Source of the DNA: Pseudomonas sp. MUP55
GTDB lineage: Bacteria; Pseudomonadota; Gammaproteobacteria; Pseudomonadales; Pseudomonadaceae
Assembly: GCF_034043515.1 (NCBI RefSeq)
Contig: NZ_CP138214.1
Coordinates: 5,649,501 to 5,713,500, forward strand
Direction of reading: 5' to 3'
Length of the DNA stretch: 64,000 bases
Part shown: positions 35,577 through 45,822 of the stretch, piece by piece
How positions within the stretch are numbered: the first letter of the stretch is position 1
Layout of the letters: each line of letters begins with the position of its first letter
Notes under the pieces: model-generated
The model's input: the letters and a program-made list of their open reading frames with translations, nothing else
Databases searched by the model: none
Told to the model about the DNA's origin: nothing
Translations under genes and position numbers: made by a program

Positions 35577-36293
35577 TCAACCCCCGTCGGCATTGATCGG
35601 CGCCCGGTAGTTTTCTACCGAAAAGCCGTAGATCGTGGCTGGCTGAATCTCGATGCCAGTCAATCCTTCCAGGGAGCCGTCAACCTTCACCGCCAGGGCT
35701 TCGCCCGGCAAAATGTAGCTTCGCGGCAGCGTGGCTGTGGTTCCCTGTGGCAGTAACCGCACCTGCGGGGCCATGCGCACCACATAAGCGCTGTCGTTAT
35801 GCACCGTCAGACGTTGCCCTGCGCGTTGCCACTTCAGCAGCTCCCAAGGCGTGTGATGGATCGGCAGGCCCTGGGGATGCAGGATCAGCGGCAAATTCTG
35901 ACGCAAGGTGATACCAATGGTCGCACCGCCCGCAGTTCGCGCCTGGGGGATGCCCTCGAAGGACACGCGCTTGAGTCGCTGCGTCTTCAACGGGGCCTTC
36001 AACGTGCTGATAAAACGCACCAGTTGCGTTTCGCCGCCCTCCACTCGCGCAATGGGCGGCGTCACGATCAGGAGCGGTTCCACATCCTCCGGTATATTTT
36101 CTATGACTGAATGCAGCAACGCTGGCGCCGCGTCGGTGTTCTTGATGTTTATCGTCGCTTCGCCCTGTTCTTCATTCAGTACTATAACCGTGGTTTCCGG
36201 CAACATGCCGTCAGCCACCGCAACACCGGCAAGACACAGAAGTAACACTGGATATAAAAAACGCATACTTTTTATGACTGGAAGACTAAGCAT
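35577..36293 (-). CDS. fimbrial periplasmic chaperone
   Basis: A 238-residue PapD-like protein that donates a strand to pilus subunits in the periplasm. It has a signal peptide (ending GVAVA/DG) and the first Ig domain with TVIVLNEEQGEATINIKNTD. The conserved LVRFISTLKAPLKTQRLKRV element and ITLRQNLPLILHPQGLP follow. ATG 36293 is favoured: GGGGA lies 7 bases upstream, whereas ATG 36266 lacks a ribosome site. The pilin gene is 104 bases upstream. Confidence 0.86.
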   Translation of the reverse strand: MLSLPVIKSMRFLYPVLLLCLAGVAVADGMLPETTVIVLNEEQGEATINIKNTDAAPALLHSVIENIPEDVEPLLIVTPPIARVEGGETQLVRFISTLKAPLKTQRLKRVSFEGIPQARTAGGATIGITLRQNLPLILHPQGLPIHHTPWELLKWQRAGQRLTVHNDSAYVVRMAPQVRLLPQGTTATLPRSYILPGEALAVKVDGSLEGLTGIEIQPATIYGFSVENYRAPINADGG

Positions 36294-36342
36294 TCCATGT
36301 TCCCCACAACCTTGAAATTGACCGTTAAATGCCGAGCGCCCA

Positions 36343-36386
36343 TATAAAACAGCCGACCGGAAATACAAGACTTCTCGATCGGCTGT
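36343..36386 (-). terminator. hairpin with T-run between pilin and chaperone genes
   Basis: ACAGCCGA and TCGGCTGT (36349-36386) are perfect inverted 8-mers around a loop of about 22 bases. On the minus strand they are followed by TTTTAT. It sits between the pilin stop (36398) and the chaperone start, suggesting partial termination or a processing/stabilising hairpin. Confidence 0.55.
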
Positions 36387-36397
36387 CGCTATGTCGC

Positions 36398-37054
36398 TTA
36401 GATGTAACTCAACTCAAGTGTTGCGCGCCCATCAAGGGTAACGTCGCGGCTCAGGTCCAGATCCTGGCCTCTATTGATAACAGCGCGCACGGCGATCGTA
36501 CCGGTCAACTGAGAGATCGAGGCAGGGGTAGCGGCCGTGCCACTGCGCCAGGAATACTGGTTAGGCGATTGTGCGACTTTGCCATCACTGTTCTGCCAGG
36601 CGCCGGTGCTGACTCGCATGATCGGAGACAGTGTTGCGGTCGGCGAACGCAGGTCCCTGAGCGTAACGGCGAAGCCACCTGTCTTACGGCCGCCGACAGC
36701 CCCCAGCCCATAGTTATGCGCCTCGGTGTAGCCAGCCCCGAGTGCGTTGAGGATGCCCGGCACCTTGCTGCCGGCCTGCAAGTCGACAAATTTGAGCCCG
36801 AACTTGCCCGGCGTGGTGCCACAGCTGATGGTGATCGGCGTGGTTTTTTCGGTCAGCGGGTTGAACGCCGTCTGGGACAGTTGGCCCGAAGGGATGTCGC
36901 CGTAGTTGATAATGCCACCGCCGCTCATGCTGAGGTTACAGGCAGCGGGCTTGATGACCCCCCTGACGATCAGTTCGGCACTGGTGGCAGCATAAGCGCC
37001 AATATTGGCAGCAAGGCAAGCGAGACCCAGGGTTAATCCAACAATTTTTTTCAT
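36398..37054 (-). CDS. DUF1120-type fimbrial (pilin) subunit
   Basis: A 218-residue secreted protein with a clean signal peptide (MKKIVGLTLGLACLAANIGAYA). The mature domain carries the DUF1120 pattern: SAELIVRGVIKPAACNLSMS, with a disulfide-forming second Cys in PITISCGTTPG. The strand-exchange-like C-terminus is DGRATLELSYI. It is the first gene of pilin-chaperone-usher-subunit and is probably the major subunit. The start is ATG 37054. It is divergent from ppx. Confidence 0.85.
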   Translation of the reverse strand: MKKIVGLTLGLACLAANIGAYAATSAELIVRGVIKPAACNLSMSGGGIINYGDIPSGQLSQTAFNPLTEKTTPITISCGTTPGKFGLKFVDLQAGSKVPGILNALGAGYTEAHNYGLGAVGGRKTGGFAVTLRDLRSPTATLSPIMRVSTGAWQNSDGKVAQSPNQYSWRSGTAATPASISQLTGTIAVRAVINRGQDLDLSRDVTLDGRATLELSYI

Positions 37055-37535
37055 ATTCGACCTGTCACTTGAAAGTTATCAGGTGCTCTCTATGTTCGTC
37101 TTGGCGGTTCCATCGCCAAACGGATTATCTTCCTGGATGTCCACAACGACATATAAATAACACCAAGGCAAAATTGCCGAGTGACAGTGTGTCGCCTTGG
37201 CGCTTCATTAAAGAATCAGACAACGCTTGGGTTAATGCGAGAACTGTAAAACTTGCTGGTCATTTAAAGCCAATTTAAAAGTAGGTTAAAACGAAATAAC
37301 CAATGACATAACCAGACGCGCCTTGTAGGGAAAATCAAGACACGGCTTTACAACGAAACGAAGTTAAAACTCCTACAAAAAAAATTACTACTCGTTAATT
37401 ACCATGAGGCACCATCCTACCTATCTCACAAGTTCTCCCCACAGACAGCCTGAGAAAAATTACCGAAGCACAACGCGTTGGCTCCCGCGGTCGATCGTGG
37501 CACGATGGCAAGGTTATCGACCGAGACCCCAAACC
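37055..37535. other. 481-bp intergenic region between fimbrial operon and ppx
   Basis: This region holds divergent promoters for the fimbrial operon (minus) and ppx (plus). It is unusually AT-rich from about 37080 to 37400 compared with its neighbours. That is typical of promoters bound by MvaT/H-NS-like proteins (inference). It contains an inverted repeat CCAAGGC (37163-37169) / GCCTTGG (37194-37200). No gene or RNA was recognised. Confidence 0.55.
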
Positions 37536-39038
37536 ATGCCGCAATCCCAAGCCAAGAATCTGTCCCTGATCGCTGCCATCGACCTGGGCTCCAACAGCTT
37601 TCACATGGTCGTGGCCAAGGCCCAGAACGGTGAAATCCGCATCCTTGAGCGGCTCGGCGAGAAAGTGCAACTGGCTGCCGGGATCAACGACGAGCGTCAG
37701 CTCAACGAAGAATCCATGCAGCGCGGGCTCGACTGCCTCAAACGCTTTGCGCAACTGATCAACGGCATGCCCCCTGGCGCTGTGCGAATAGTGGGCACCA
37801 ACGCATTGCGTGAAGCGCGTAACCGCAACGAATTCATCCATCGCGCCGAAGAAATCCTCGGGCATCCGGTGGAGGTTATTTCCGGTCGCGAAGAGGCACG
37901 CCTGATCTATCTCGGGGTTTCCCATACGCTGGCCGACACCCCGGGCAAACGCCTGGTGGCGGACATCGGCGGTGGCAGCACCGAATTCATCATCGGCCAG
38001 CGTTTCGAACCCCTGCTGCGCGAAAGCCTGCAGATGGGCTGCGTCAGCTACACCCAGCGTTATTTCAAGGACGGCAAGATCACGCCGGCGCGCTACGCCC
38101 AGGCCTACACGGCGGCGCGGCTGGAGATCATGAGTATCGAACACGCCCTGCACCGCCTGAGCTGGGATGAAGCCATCGGCTCTTCCGGCACTATCCGGGC
38201 CATCGGCCTGGCGCTCAAGGCCGGCGGCCACGGCACCGGCGAGGTGAATGCCGAAGGCCTGGCGTGGCTCAAGCGCAAGCTGTTCAAGCTGGGGGATGCC
38301 GAAAAAATCGACTTCGACGGCATCAAGCCTGACCGCCGCGCCATCTTCCCAGCCGGCCTGGCCATTCTTGAAGCTATCTTCGATGCCCTCGAGCTGCAAC
38401 GCATGGACCATTGCGACGGCGCCCTGCGCGAAGGTGTGCTCTACGACCTGCTTGGCCGTCACCACCATGAAGACGTGCGTGAGCGCACCCTCAGTTCGTT
38501 GATGGAGCGTTACCACGTAGACCTGGAGCAAGCGGCGCGCGTCGAGCGCAAAGCCCTGCACGCCTTCGACCAGGTGGCCGACGACTGGGACCTGCAAAAT
38601 GGCGTATGGCGCGAACTGCTGGGCTGGGCCGCCAAGGTGCACGAAGTGGGCCTGGACATCGCCCACTACCATTACCACAAGCATGGCGCCTACCTGATCG
38701 AGCACTCGGACCTGGCCGGGTTCTCACGCGAAGATCAGCAGATGCTGGCGTTGCTGGTGCGCGGCCACCGTCGCAATATCCCCAAGGACAAGTTCGCCGA
38801 GTTCGGCAAGGACGGCATCAAGCTGATTCGCCTGTGCGCGTTGTTGCGCTTTGCCATCCTGTTCCACCACATCCGCGGCACCCAGGAAATGCCCCAGGTG
38901 AAACTGCGCGCCGACGGCGACAGCCTGGAAGTGATGTTCCCCAAAGGCTGGCTGGACGAAAACCAGCTGACCCAGGCGGACTTCGCCCAGGAAGCGGAGT
39001 GGCTGACGCGGGTGGGGTTCAGCCTGAACGTGCGCTGA
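37536..39038 (+). CDS. ppx: exopolyphosphatase
   Basis: A 500-residue enzyme that releases orthophosphate from the ends of polyphosphate. It belongs to the Ppx/GppA actin-like fold: the phosphate-1 motif is [14 protein letters not shown], the next conserved element [10 protein letters not shown], and the phosphate-2 motif [12 protein letters not shown]. The HD-like C-terminal domain contains [23 protein letters not shown] 37536 starts [10 protein letters not shown]; the frame is open upstream without similarity. It converges on ppk with a REPIN between, so the pair controls polyphosphate turnover. Confidence 0.96.
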   Translation: MPQSQAKNLSLIAAIDLGSNSFHMVVAKAQNGEIRILERLGEKVQLAAGINDERQLNEESMQRGLDCLKRFAQLINGMPPGAVRIVGTNALREARNRNEFIHRAEEILGHPVEVISGREEARLIYLGVSHTLADTPGKRLVADIGGGSTEFIIGQRFEPLLRESLQMGCVSYTQRYFKDGKITPARYAQAYTAARLEIMSIEHALHRLSWDEAIGSSGTIRAIGLALKAGGHGTGEVNAEGLAWLKRKLFKLGDAEKIDFDGIKPDRRAIFPAGLAILEAIFDALELQRMDHCDGALREGVLYDLLGRHHHEDVRERTLSSLMERYHVDLEQAARVERKALHAFDQVADDWDLQNGVWRELLGWAAKVHEVGLDIAHYHYHKHGAYLIEHSDLAGFSREDQQMLALLVRGHRRNIPKDKFAEFGKDGIKLIRLCALLRFAILFHHIRGTQEMPQVKLRADGDSLEVMFPKGWLDENQLTQADFAQEAEWLTRVGFSLNVR

Positions 39039-39056
39039 CGCCCAGCGCAAAACAAG

Positions 39057-39146
39057 TGTGGGAGGGGGCTTGCTCCCGATCGCGGTGTGTCAGTCAGTTG
39101 ATACGTTGACTGAGTTACCGCCATCGGGGGCAAGCCCCCTCCCACA
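39057..39146. repeat. REPIN between ppx and ppk
   Basis: Inverted REP pair (GTGGGAGGGGGCTTGC ... GCAAGCCCCCTCCCAC) between the converging ends of ppx and ppk. Confidence 0.93.
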
Positions 39147-39166
39147 TTTTTTGACCGCGCGGACTG

Positions 39167-41389
39167 TTAGTTCACCGTCAGGATCGGGCTGCCCAGCTTC
39201 TCCAGCAGCGTCGCCTGCGCACTGCGCGGGTTCTGGTTGCCGGTTGGGGTGTTGCGCACGTACCGACCGTCCGACTGCAGGCTCCAGCTGTGGGTGTTGT
39301 CGGTCAGGTAGCTTTCCAGCTCCTTCTTGACTCGCATGATCAGCTTCTTGCCCTCGACCGGGAAGCAGGTCTCCACACGCTTGTCGAGGTTGCGCTCCAT
39401 CCAGTCGGCGCTGGAGAGGAACATCTGCTCCTCGCCACCGTTAAGGAAATAGAACACCCGCGTGTGCTCAAGGAACCGGCCGATGATCGAGCGCACATGG
39501 ATGTTATGCGAGACGCCGACAATGCCCGGGCGCAGGCAGCACATGCCACGTACCACCAGGTCGATGCGCACCCCTGACTGGCTGGCCTTGTACAGCGCGC
39601 GGATGATCTTCGGATCGGTCAGCGAGTTGAATTTGGCAATGATGTGGGCCGGCTTGCCATCGAGGGCGAACTGGGTCTCGCGGGCAATCATGTCGAGCAT
39701 GCCCTTCTTCAGCGTGAACGGCGCGTGCAGCAGCTTCTTCATGCGCAAGGTCTTGCCCATGCCGATGAGCTGGCTGAATAACTTGCCGACGTCTTCGCAC
39801 AAGGCGTCGTCGGAGGTCAGCAGGCTGTAGTCGGTGTAGAGCTTAGCGTTACCGGCGTGGTAGTTGCCGGTGCCCAGGTGCGCGTAACGCACGATCTCAC
39901 CGGCTTCGCGGCGCAGGATCAACATCATCTTGGCGTGGGTCTTGAAGCCGACCACGCCGTAGATCACCACCGCACCCGCTGCTTGCAGGCGGCTGGCCAG
40001 TTGCAGGTTGGACTCCTCATCGAAACGCGCCCGCAGCTCGATGACCGCGGTGACTTCCTTGCCGTTACGCGCAGCGTCGACCAGGGCATCGACGATTTCC
40101 GAGTTGGCGCCGGAACGATACAGCGTCTGGCGCACGGCCAGGACATGCGGGTCCTTCGCGGCCTGGCGCAACAGGTCGACCACCGGGGTGAACGACTCGA
40201 AGGGGTGCAACAGCAGAATGTCCTGCTTGCTCACCACGCTGAAGATGTTCTCGCTGTTTTGCAGCAGTTTCGGGATTTGCGGGGTGAACGGCTTGTATTG
40301 CAGCTCCGGGTGGCTGTCCAGGCCAGTGATGCTGAACAGACGCGTCAGGTTGACCGGGCCATTGACCTGGTACAACTCGGACTCGGCCAAGTTGAACTGC
40401 TTGAGCAGGTAGTCCGACAAGTGTTTCGGGCAGGTGTCGGCCACTTCCAGGCGCACTGCATCGCCGTAGCGCCGCGAGAACAGCTCGCCGCGCAGGGCAC
40501 GGGCCAGGTCTTCGACGTCTTCGGAGTCCAACGCCAGGTCGGCGTTACGCGTCAGGCGGAACTGGTAACAGCCCTTGACCTTCATGCCCTGGAACAGGTC
40601 ATCGGCGTGCGCATGGATCATCGACGAAAGGAATACATAGTTATCGCCAGCCCCCCCTACCTCTTCGGGTACCTTGATGATCCTTGGCAACAGGCGCGGC
40701 GCCGGGATGATCGCCAGGCCAGAGTCGCGGCCGAAGGCGTCGATGCCTTCGAGCTCCACGATGAAGTTGAGGCTCTTGTTCACCAGCAACGGGAACGGGT
40801 GCGTCGGGTCGAGGCCGATCGGGGTGATGATCGGTGAAATCTCGTCACGGAAATAACGGCGCACCCAGGTCTTGATCTTGGTGGTCCAGTGACGGCGACG
40901 GATGAAGCGGACCTGATGTTTTTCCAGTTCCGGCAGCAGGATGTCGTTGAGGATGGCGTACTGGCGGTCCACATGGCCGTGTACCAGCTCACTGATGCGC
41001 GCCAGGGCCTGGTGCGGTTGCAGGCCATCGGCACCGGCTTGTTCACGGGCGAAGGTGATTTGCTTCTTGAGCCCTGCGACACGGATCTCGAAGAACTCGT
41101 CGAGGTTGCTCGAGAAGATCAGCAGAAATTTGAGCCGCTCCAGCAACGGGTAGGACTCATCCAGCGCCTGCTCCAGCACGCGGATGTTGAATTGCAGTTG
41201 GGACAGCTCGCGGTGGATGTACAGGCTGCTGTCATCCAGGTTGGTGACCACGGCCACCGGCGCCGGGGCCGGCGCTTCGGCGGCCACCACAGGCGGAGCA
41301 GGCTCCAGCTCCGGCGGGGTCTCGGCGATTTGTTCAACCACCGGATGAGCGTCTTTTACGGCAACTTCTTTAAGTCCTTCGGTATTCAT
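39167..41389 (-). CDS. ppk: polyphosphate kinase 1
   Basis: A 740-residue enzyme that polymerises ATP gamma-phosphate into polyphosphate. The N-domain begins [20 protein letters not shown], followed by [16 protein letters not shown]. The catalytic core holds [14 protein letters not shown] and the autophosphorylated histidine region [15 protein letters not shown]. The [15 protein letters not shown] segment lies downstream of it. A Pro/Ala/Glu-rich N-terminal extension of about 50 residues precedes the conserved part. AGGAA lies upstream of ATG 41389. hemB is 18 bases upstream on the same strand. Confidence 0.97.
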   Translation of the reverse strand: MNTEGLKEVAVKDAHPVVEQIAETPPELEPAPPVVAAEAPAPAPVAVVTNLDDSSLYIHRELSQLQFNIRVLEQALDESYPLLERLKFLLIFSSNLDEFFEIRVAGLKKQITFAREQAGADGLQPHQALARISELVHGHVDRQYAILNDILLPELEKHQVRFIRRRHWTTKIKTWVRRYFRDEISPIITPIGLDPTHPFPLLVNKSLNFIVELEGIDAFGRDSGLAIIPAPRLLPRIIKVPEEVGGAGDNYVFLSSMIHAHADDLFQGMKVKGCYQFRLTRNADLALDSEDVEDLARALRGELFSRRYGDAVRLEVADTCPKHLSDYLLKQFNLAESELYQVNGPVNLTRLFSITGLDSHPELQYKPFTPQIPKLLQNSENIFSVVSKQDILLLHPFESFTPVVDLLRQAAKDPHVLAVRQTLYRSGANSEIVDALVDAARNGKEVTAVIELRARFDEESNLQLASRLQAAGAVVIYGVVGFKTHAKMMLILRREAGEIVRYAHLGTGNYHAGNAKLYTDYSLLTSDDALCEDVGKLFSQLIGMGKTLRMKKLLHAPFTLKKGMLDMIARETQFALDGKPAHIIAKFNSLTDPKIIRALYKASQSGVRIDLVVRGMCCLRPGIVGVSHNIHVRSIIGRFLEHTRVFYFLNGGEEQMFLSSADWMERNLDKRVETCFPVEGKKLIMRVKKELESYLTDNTHSWSLQSDGRYVRNTPTGNQNPRSAQATLLEKLGSPILTVN

Positions 41390-41407
41390 CGAGTGTTCCT
41401 GTGAGGG

Positions 41408-42442
<1,035 letters not shown>

Positions 42443-42629
42443 TTACGGGCGAGCGGTGCAGTTATAAGCGGCCATTATGACGAAGGAATGACAGTTGTGC
42501 TTATCGATGCGACCTGTAGTCGCATTCATCAGTTATGTAGGAATTGTTCACTTCGTGACACATCTCGATACTTTCATGAATCTTCGTGAAGGCGTAGGCT
42601 GCGCGTTCATTTCGCCAGCACCCTAGACC

Positions 42630-43262
42630 ATGCTTCAACAATTTCTGCATGACTTCGGCTACTTTGCCCTCTTCCTCGGCACATTCTTCGAAGGCGAGAC
42701 GATCCTCGTACTCGCAGGCTTCCTGGCGTTCCGTGGATACATGGATATCAACCTGGTGGTGGTCGTTGCCTTCTTTGGCAGCTACGCCGGCGACCAGCTT
42801 TGGTATTACATGGGGCGCAAACACGGCCGCAAGTTGCTGGCACGCAAGCCGCGCTGGCAATTGATGGGCGACAAGGCGCTGGAACATATCCGCAAGCATC
42901 CGGATATCTGGGTACTGAGCTTTCGCTTCGTCTACGGTTTGCGCACGGTGATGCCCGTGGCAATCGGCCTGTCCGGCTACCCTCCCCTGCGCTATTTGAT
43001 CCTTAACGGTATCGGTGCGGCGATATGGGCGGCTGCGCTGGGGGCTGCGGCCTATCATTTCGGCGCGGTCCTGGAAGGTATGCTTGGCAGCGTCAAGAAA
43101 TACGAGCTGTGGGTGCTGGGTGCCTTGCTGGTGCTGGGTTTTGGCCTGTGGCTGCGGCGCCGCTTCAAGAATGCCCGCATCGCCCGCGAGGCATGTGCGG
43201 CCAAGGCTCGGCTCGCTGCCGAACCCGCCCCGGTCGAAACACCTAAGACGCCAAGCGAGTAA
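42630..43262 (+). CDS. DedA family membrane protein
   Basis: A 210-residue DedA/SNARE-associated family protein with about five membrane segments. Conserved elements are FLGTFFEGETILVLAGFLAF and FGSYAGDQLWYYMGRKHG. The acidic/arginine motif RFVYGLRTVMPVAIGLSG is followed by GAAIWAAALGAAAYHFG. DedA proteins are implicated in lipid-carrier recycling and proton-motive-force maintenance. The C-terminus is a charged tail. Its last 20 bases overlap the converging hydroxylase gene. Confidence 0.9.
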   Translation: MLQQFLHDFGYFALFLGTFFEGETILVLAGFLAFRGYMDINLVVVVAFFGSYAGDQLWYYMGRKHGRKLLARKPRWQLMGDKALEHIRKHPDIWVLSFRFVYGLRTVMPVAIGLSGYPPLRYLILNGIGAAIWAAALGAAAYHFGAVLEGMLGSVKKYELWVLGALLVLGFGLWLRRRFKNARIAREACAAKARLAAEPAPVETPKTPSE

Positions 43263-44478
43263 ACCGGCCTCTGCAGCAGTAAAGGCCGATCACACTGAGC
43301 AAGCTGTAGCTCACCAGGGCCAGCCACCCAAGATGGCTGGCGGGCCACAGCCCGACCCACGGGGCCAGCCCTACCAAAGGCACATTCAGCCCCAGGCGCA
43401 CGCATTCCGCCTTCAGCGCCCACGGGCGATTCTCCAGCGCGACCCCCAGCGTGAACAGCCCCAGCGCCATCGCCCCCCAGCCGAGGATCAGCGCCGCCGT
43501 CGGCAGACGCTCGCCGAAGTTCATCAAATAGCTGCCAAACCCTACATAAACCGCAAACTGCAAAGCGACGTAAACCTGTTGGCGCGTACCCAGCGGCACT
43601 TCGAATTTGCGGAACTGGGTCAAGTCCGGCTTGGCCATCGGGTACTTGGCTTTCACGTCTGCAGGGCGCCAGCCCGTGCGCATGAACCAGATGCGCAGCT
43701 TGTCCCAAAGGCTTTCAGTACGGCGGGCATCGTTCCACAGCTGCGCATAAAACTGCAGGTTCGCCCACAGCGGATTCCAACTGGCCAGCGGGGTGGTCAC
43801 ACCGAAGACCACCGGCTCGTTGTCGTCCTCTTCCTGGAACGTGCCGAATAGCCGATCCCAAAAAATGAACACCCCGCCGTAGTTGCGATCCATGTAGAGG
43901 GCGTTCTGTGCGTGGTGGGCCCGATGATTGGAAGGTGTGACGAAAAACCATTCGAACCAGCCGAGCTTGGGCACGTGACGGGTATGCACCCAGAATTGAT
44001 ACAACAGGTTGAGCGACGCCACGCTGATGAACACCACCAATGGCACACCGAGCACGGCCAGCGGCAGGTAGAAGATCCAGCTCAGCAGGAAGCCGGTGCT
44101 GGTCTGACGCAACGCAGTGGTGAGGTTGTAGTCCTCGCTCTGGTGGTGCACTGAATGCGCGGCCCAGAGGATATTGCGCTCATGACCCAGACGATGCAGC
44201 CAGTAGTAGCAGAAGTCGTAGAACACAAACGCCAATAGCCATGTCCACACGCTCTGGGGCGACAACTCGATCAGCGCCAGGTGCTTGAGGGCGAACGCAT
44301 AAGTCAGCAGGCCCACACCTTTGGTCAGCAAACCCGTGGTAGTGGACAGCACGCCGGTGCTGAGGCTGTTGATCGCATCAGCCACTCGATAGTTGCGCGC
44401 ACCGCGCCAACGATCGGCCAGCAGCTCAACCACGATCAAGGCAATGAAAAACGGCACTGCGTAAGGCACGAAGTCCAT
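43243..44478 (-). CDS. fatty acid hydroxylase/sterol desaturase-family di-iron membrane enzyme
   Basis: A 411-residue integral membrane protein. Histidine motifs for the di-iron centre are HRLGHE (~96-101), HSVHH (~108-112) and NHRAHH (~190-195), within about eight membrane segments. Such proteins hydroxylate lipids; the closest functional analogue by pattern is the alkylglycerol monooxygenase-like group, but the substrate is not known. The 3' end overlaps dedA, and no lipid-synthesis partner is nearby. The start is ATG 44478. Confidence 0.85.
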   Translation of the reverse strand: MDFVPYAVPFFIALIVVELLADRWRGARNYRVADAINSLSTGVLSTTTGLLTKGVGLLTYAFALKHLALIELSPQSVWTWLLAFVFYDFCYYWLHRLGHERNILWAAHSVHHQSEDYNLTTALRQTSTGFLLSWIFYLPLAVLGVPLVVFISVASLNLLYQFWVHTRHVPKLGWFEWFFVTPSNHRAHHAQNALYMDRNYGGVFIFWDRLFGTFQEEDDNEPVVFGVTTPLASWNPLWANLQFYAQLWNDARRTESLWDKLRIWFMRTGWRPADVKAKYPMAKPDLTQFRKFEVPLGTRQQVYVALQFAVYVGFGSYLMNFGERLPTAALILGWGAMALGLFTLGVALENRPWALKAECVRLGLNVPLVGLAPWVGLWPASHLGWLALVSYSLLSVIGLYCCRGRFTRLAS

Positions 44479-44592
44479 GGGCTAGTCCGGTCTATTTTTG
44501 TTACATCAGATTAGGTGCACTTGCGTGAGATCCCATTGGCAACAGGTTACAAATTAGTAGACATTTAACGCCATGAATCAGGAGAAATGCCC

Positions 44593-45258
44593 ATGAGCAA
44601 AAAGATTGCAGTGATCCTTTCCGGCTGTGGCGTGTACGACGGTGCAGAAATCCATGAAAGCGTGATCACCCTGCTGCGCCTGGACCAGCGCGGCGCGCAG
44701 GTTGAGTGCTTTGCGCCGGATATTGCGCAGTTGCATGTGATCAACCACCTCACCGGCGAAGAAATGCCCGAATCGCGCAATGTGTTGGTGGAGTCAGCGC
44801 GCATCGCCCGCGGCGCGGTGAAGGATATTCGTGAGGCCAACGTTGCAGACTTCGATGCGCTGATCGTGCCGGGCGGGTTTGGCGCGGCGAAGAACCTGTC
44901 CAACTTCGCCGTGGAAGGCGCTGGCTGCAGCGTCAACCCACAGGTCCTGGAATTGGCGGAAGCCTTTGCCGCAGCCGGCAAGCCCGTGGGGCTGATCTGC
45001 ATATCCCCTGCCCTGGCCGCAAAAATCTACGGCCCTGGGGTCACCTGCACCATCGGCAACGATACCGACACCGCAGCGGCCTTGAATAAAATGGGCGCTA
45101 CCCACCAGGAGTGTACGGTGGAGGAAATCGTCGAGGACAAGGCGCGCAAGTTGGTGAGCACACCGGCGTATATGCTGGGTAAGAACATCAGTGAGGTGGC
45201 GTCGGGCATCAACAAGCTCGTGGACCGGGTGTTGGAGCTGACCCACGAGGACGACTAA
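44593..45258 (+). CDS. elbB: isoprenoid biosynthesis glyoxalase ElbB-like (DJ-1/PfpI fold)
   Basis: A 221-residue DJ-1/PfpI superfamily protein of the ElbB type. It starts KKIAVILSGCGVYDGAEIHE and has FDALIVPGGFGAAKNLSNFA. The nucleophile elbow VGLICISPALAAKIYG contains the active-site cysteine. Despite the label, its cellular role is not firmly known. Two ATGs are in frame; ATG 44593 is favoured because AGGAG is 8 bases upstream, versus 2 bases for ATG 44587. Confidence 0.9.
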   Translation: MSKKIAVILSGCGVYDGAEIHESVITLLRLDQRGAQVECFAPDIAQLHVINHLTGEEMPESRNVLVESARIARGAVKDIREANVADFDALIVPGGFGAAKNLSNFAVEGAGCSVNPQVLELAEAFAAAGKPVGLICISPALAAKIYGPGVTCTIGNDTDTAAALNKMGATHQECTVEEIVEDKARKLVSTPAYMLGKNISEVASGINKLVDRVLELTHEDD

Positions 45259-45269
45259 CGTCCTCTTTC

Positions 45270-45369
45270 TGTAGGAGCGAGCTTGCTGGCGAAAAACCTG
45301 AGAACGCCGAGTTCATCCGAAGTGCCCGCGTCATCGCTGACGTTCTTCGCGAGTAAGCTCGCTCCTACA
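45270..45369. repeat. inverted repeat element, GTAGGAGCGAGCTTGC type
   Basis: TGTAGGAGCGAGCTTGC and the matching GCGAGTAAGCTCGCTCCTACA form an imperfect palindrome of about 100 bases. It is a second REPIN class, different from the GTGGGAGGGGGCTTGC elements. It separates the converging elbB and yaiI genes and contains the yaiI stop codon. Confidence 0.85.
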
Positions 45370-45820
45370 TGGGCTTCATCAAACGGGTAAGCAGGCGGTC
45401 CAGCGCGTTGGCAAACGCCTGCTTGTCCTTCTCGCTGTGCGGCGGCGGCCCGCCGCCCATCTGGCCTTGCTCGCGCAAGTCGGTGAACAGGTTGCGCACC
45501 GCCAGCCGCTCACTCATGTTCGCCGGGCTGAACTCTTTGCCGCGCGGGTCGAGGGCCGTAACGCCCTTCTTGACCAGCCGGTCGGCCAAAGGCACATCGC
45601 TGCAGATCACCAGTTCGCCGGGCACGGCGTGCTCCACCAGATAGTCATCCGCCGCATCGGGGCCGCTGGGCACCACGATCAGCTTCACACAGGCAAAGCC
45701 GGGCTTGATCTGGCTCTGGCCCGCCACCAGCACCACTTCAAATTGGCGCTTGAGGGCGAATTTAACCACCTGATCCTTGGCGGCCCGAGGGCAGGCGTCC
45801 GCGTCGATCCAGACCCGCAT
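45365..45820 (-). CDS. UPF0178 (YaiI/YqxD) family protein
   Basis: A 151-residue protein of the PIN-like YaiI family: MRVWIDADACPRAAKDQVVK, then VVPSGPDAADDYLVEHAVPG and VICSDVPLADRLVKKGVTAL. Conserved aspartates resemble a nuclease-like metal site, but no activity is proven. A glycine/proline stretch (GGGPPPHSEKDKQAF) is near the C-terminus. Its stop codon lies within the inverted repeat at 45270-45369. It starts 2 bases after the FTR1 gene ends, so it is co-transcribed. Confidence 0.88.
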   Translation of the reverse strand: MRVWIDADACPRAAKDQVVKFALKRQFEVVLVAGQSQIKPGFACVKLIVVPSGPDAADDYLVEHAVPGELVICSDVPLADRLVKKGVTALDPRGKEFSPANMSERLAVRNLFTDLREQGQMGGGPPPHSEKDKQAFANALDRLLTRLMKPM

Positions 45821-45822
45821 GC

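Noticed and set aside
42507..42525. hairpin ATGCGAC-CTGTA-GTCGCAT between hemB and dedA
   Set aside because: A 7-bp stem without T-run and no known motif; too little to call a terminator or operator.
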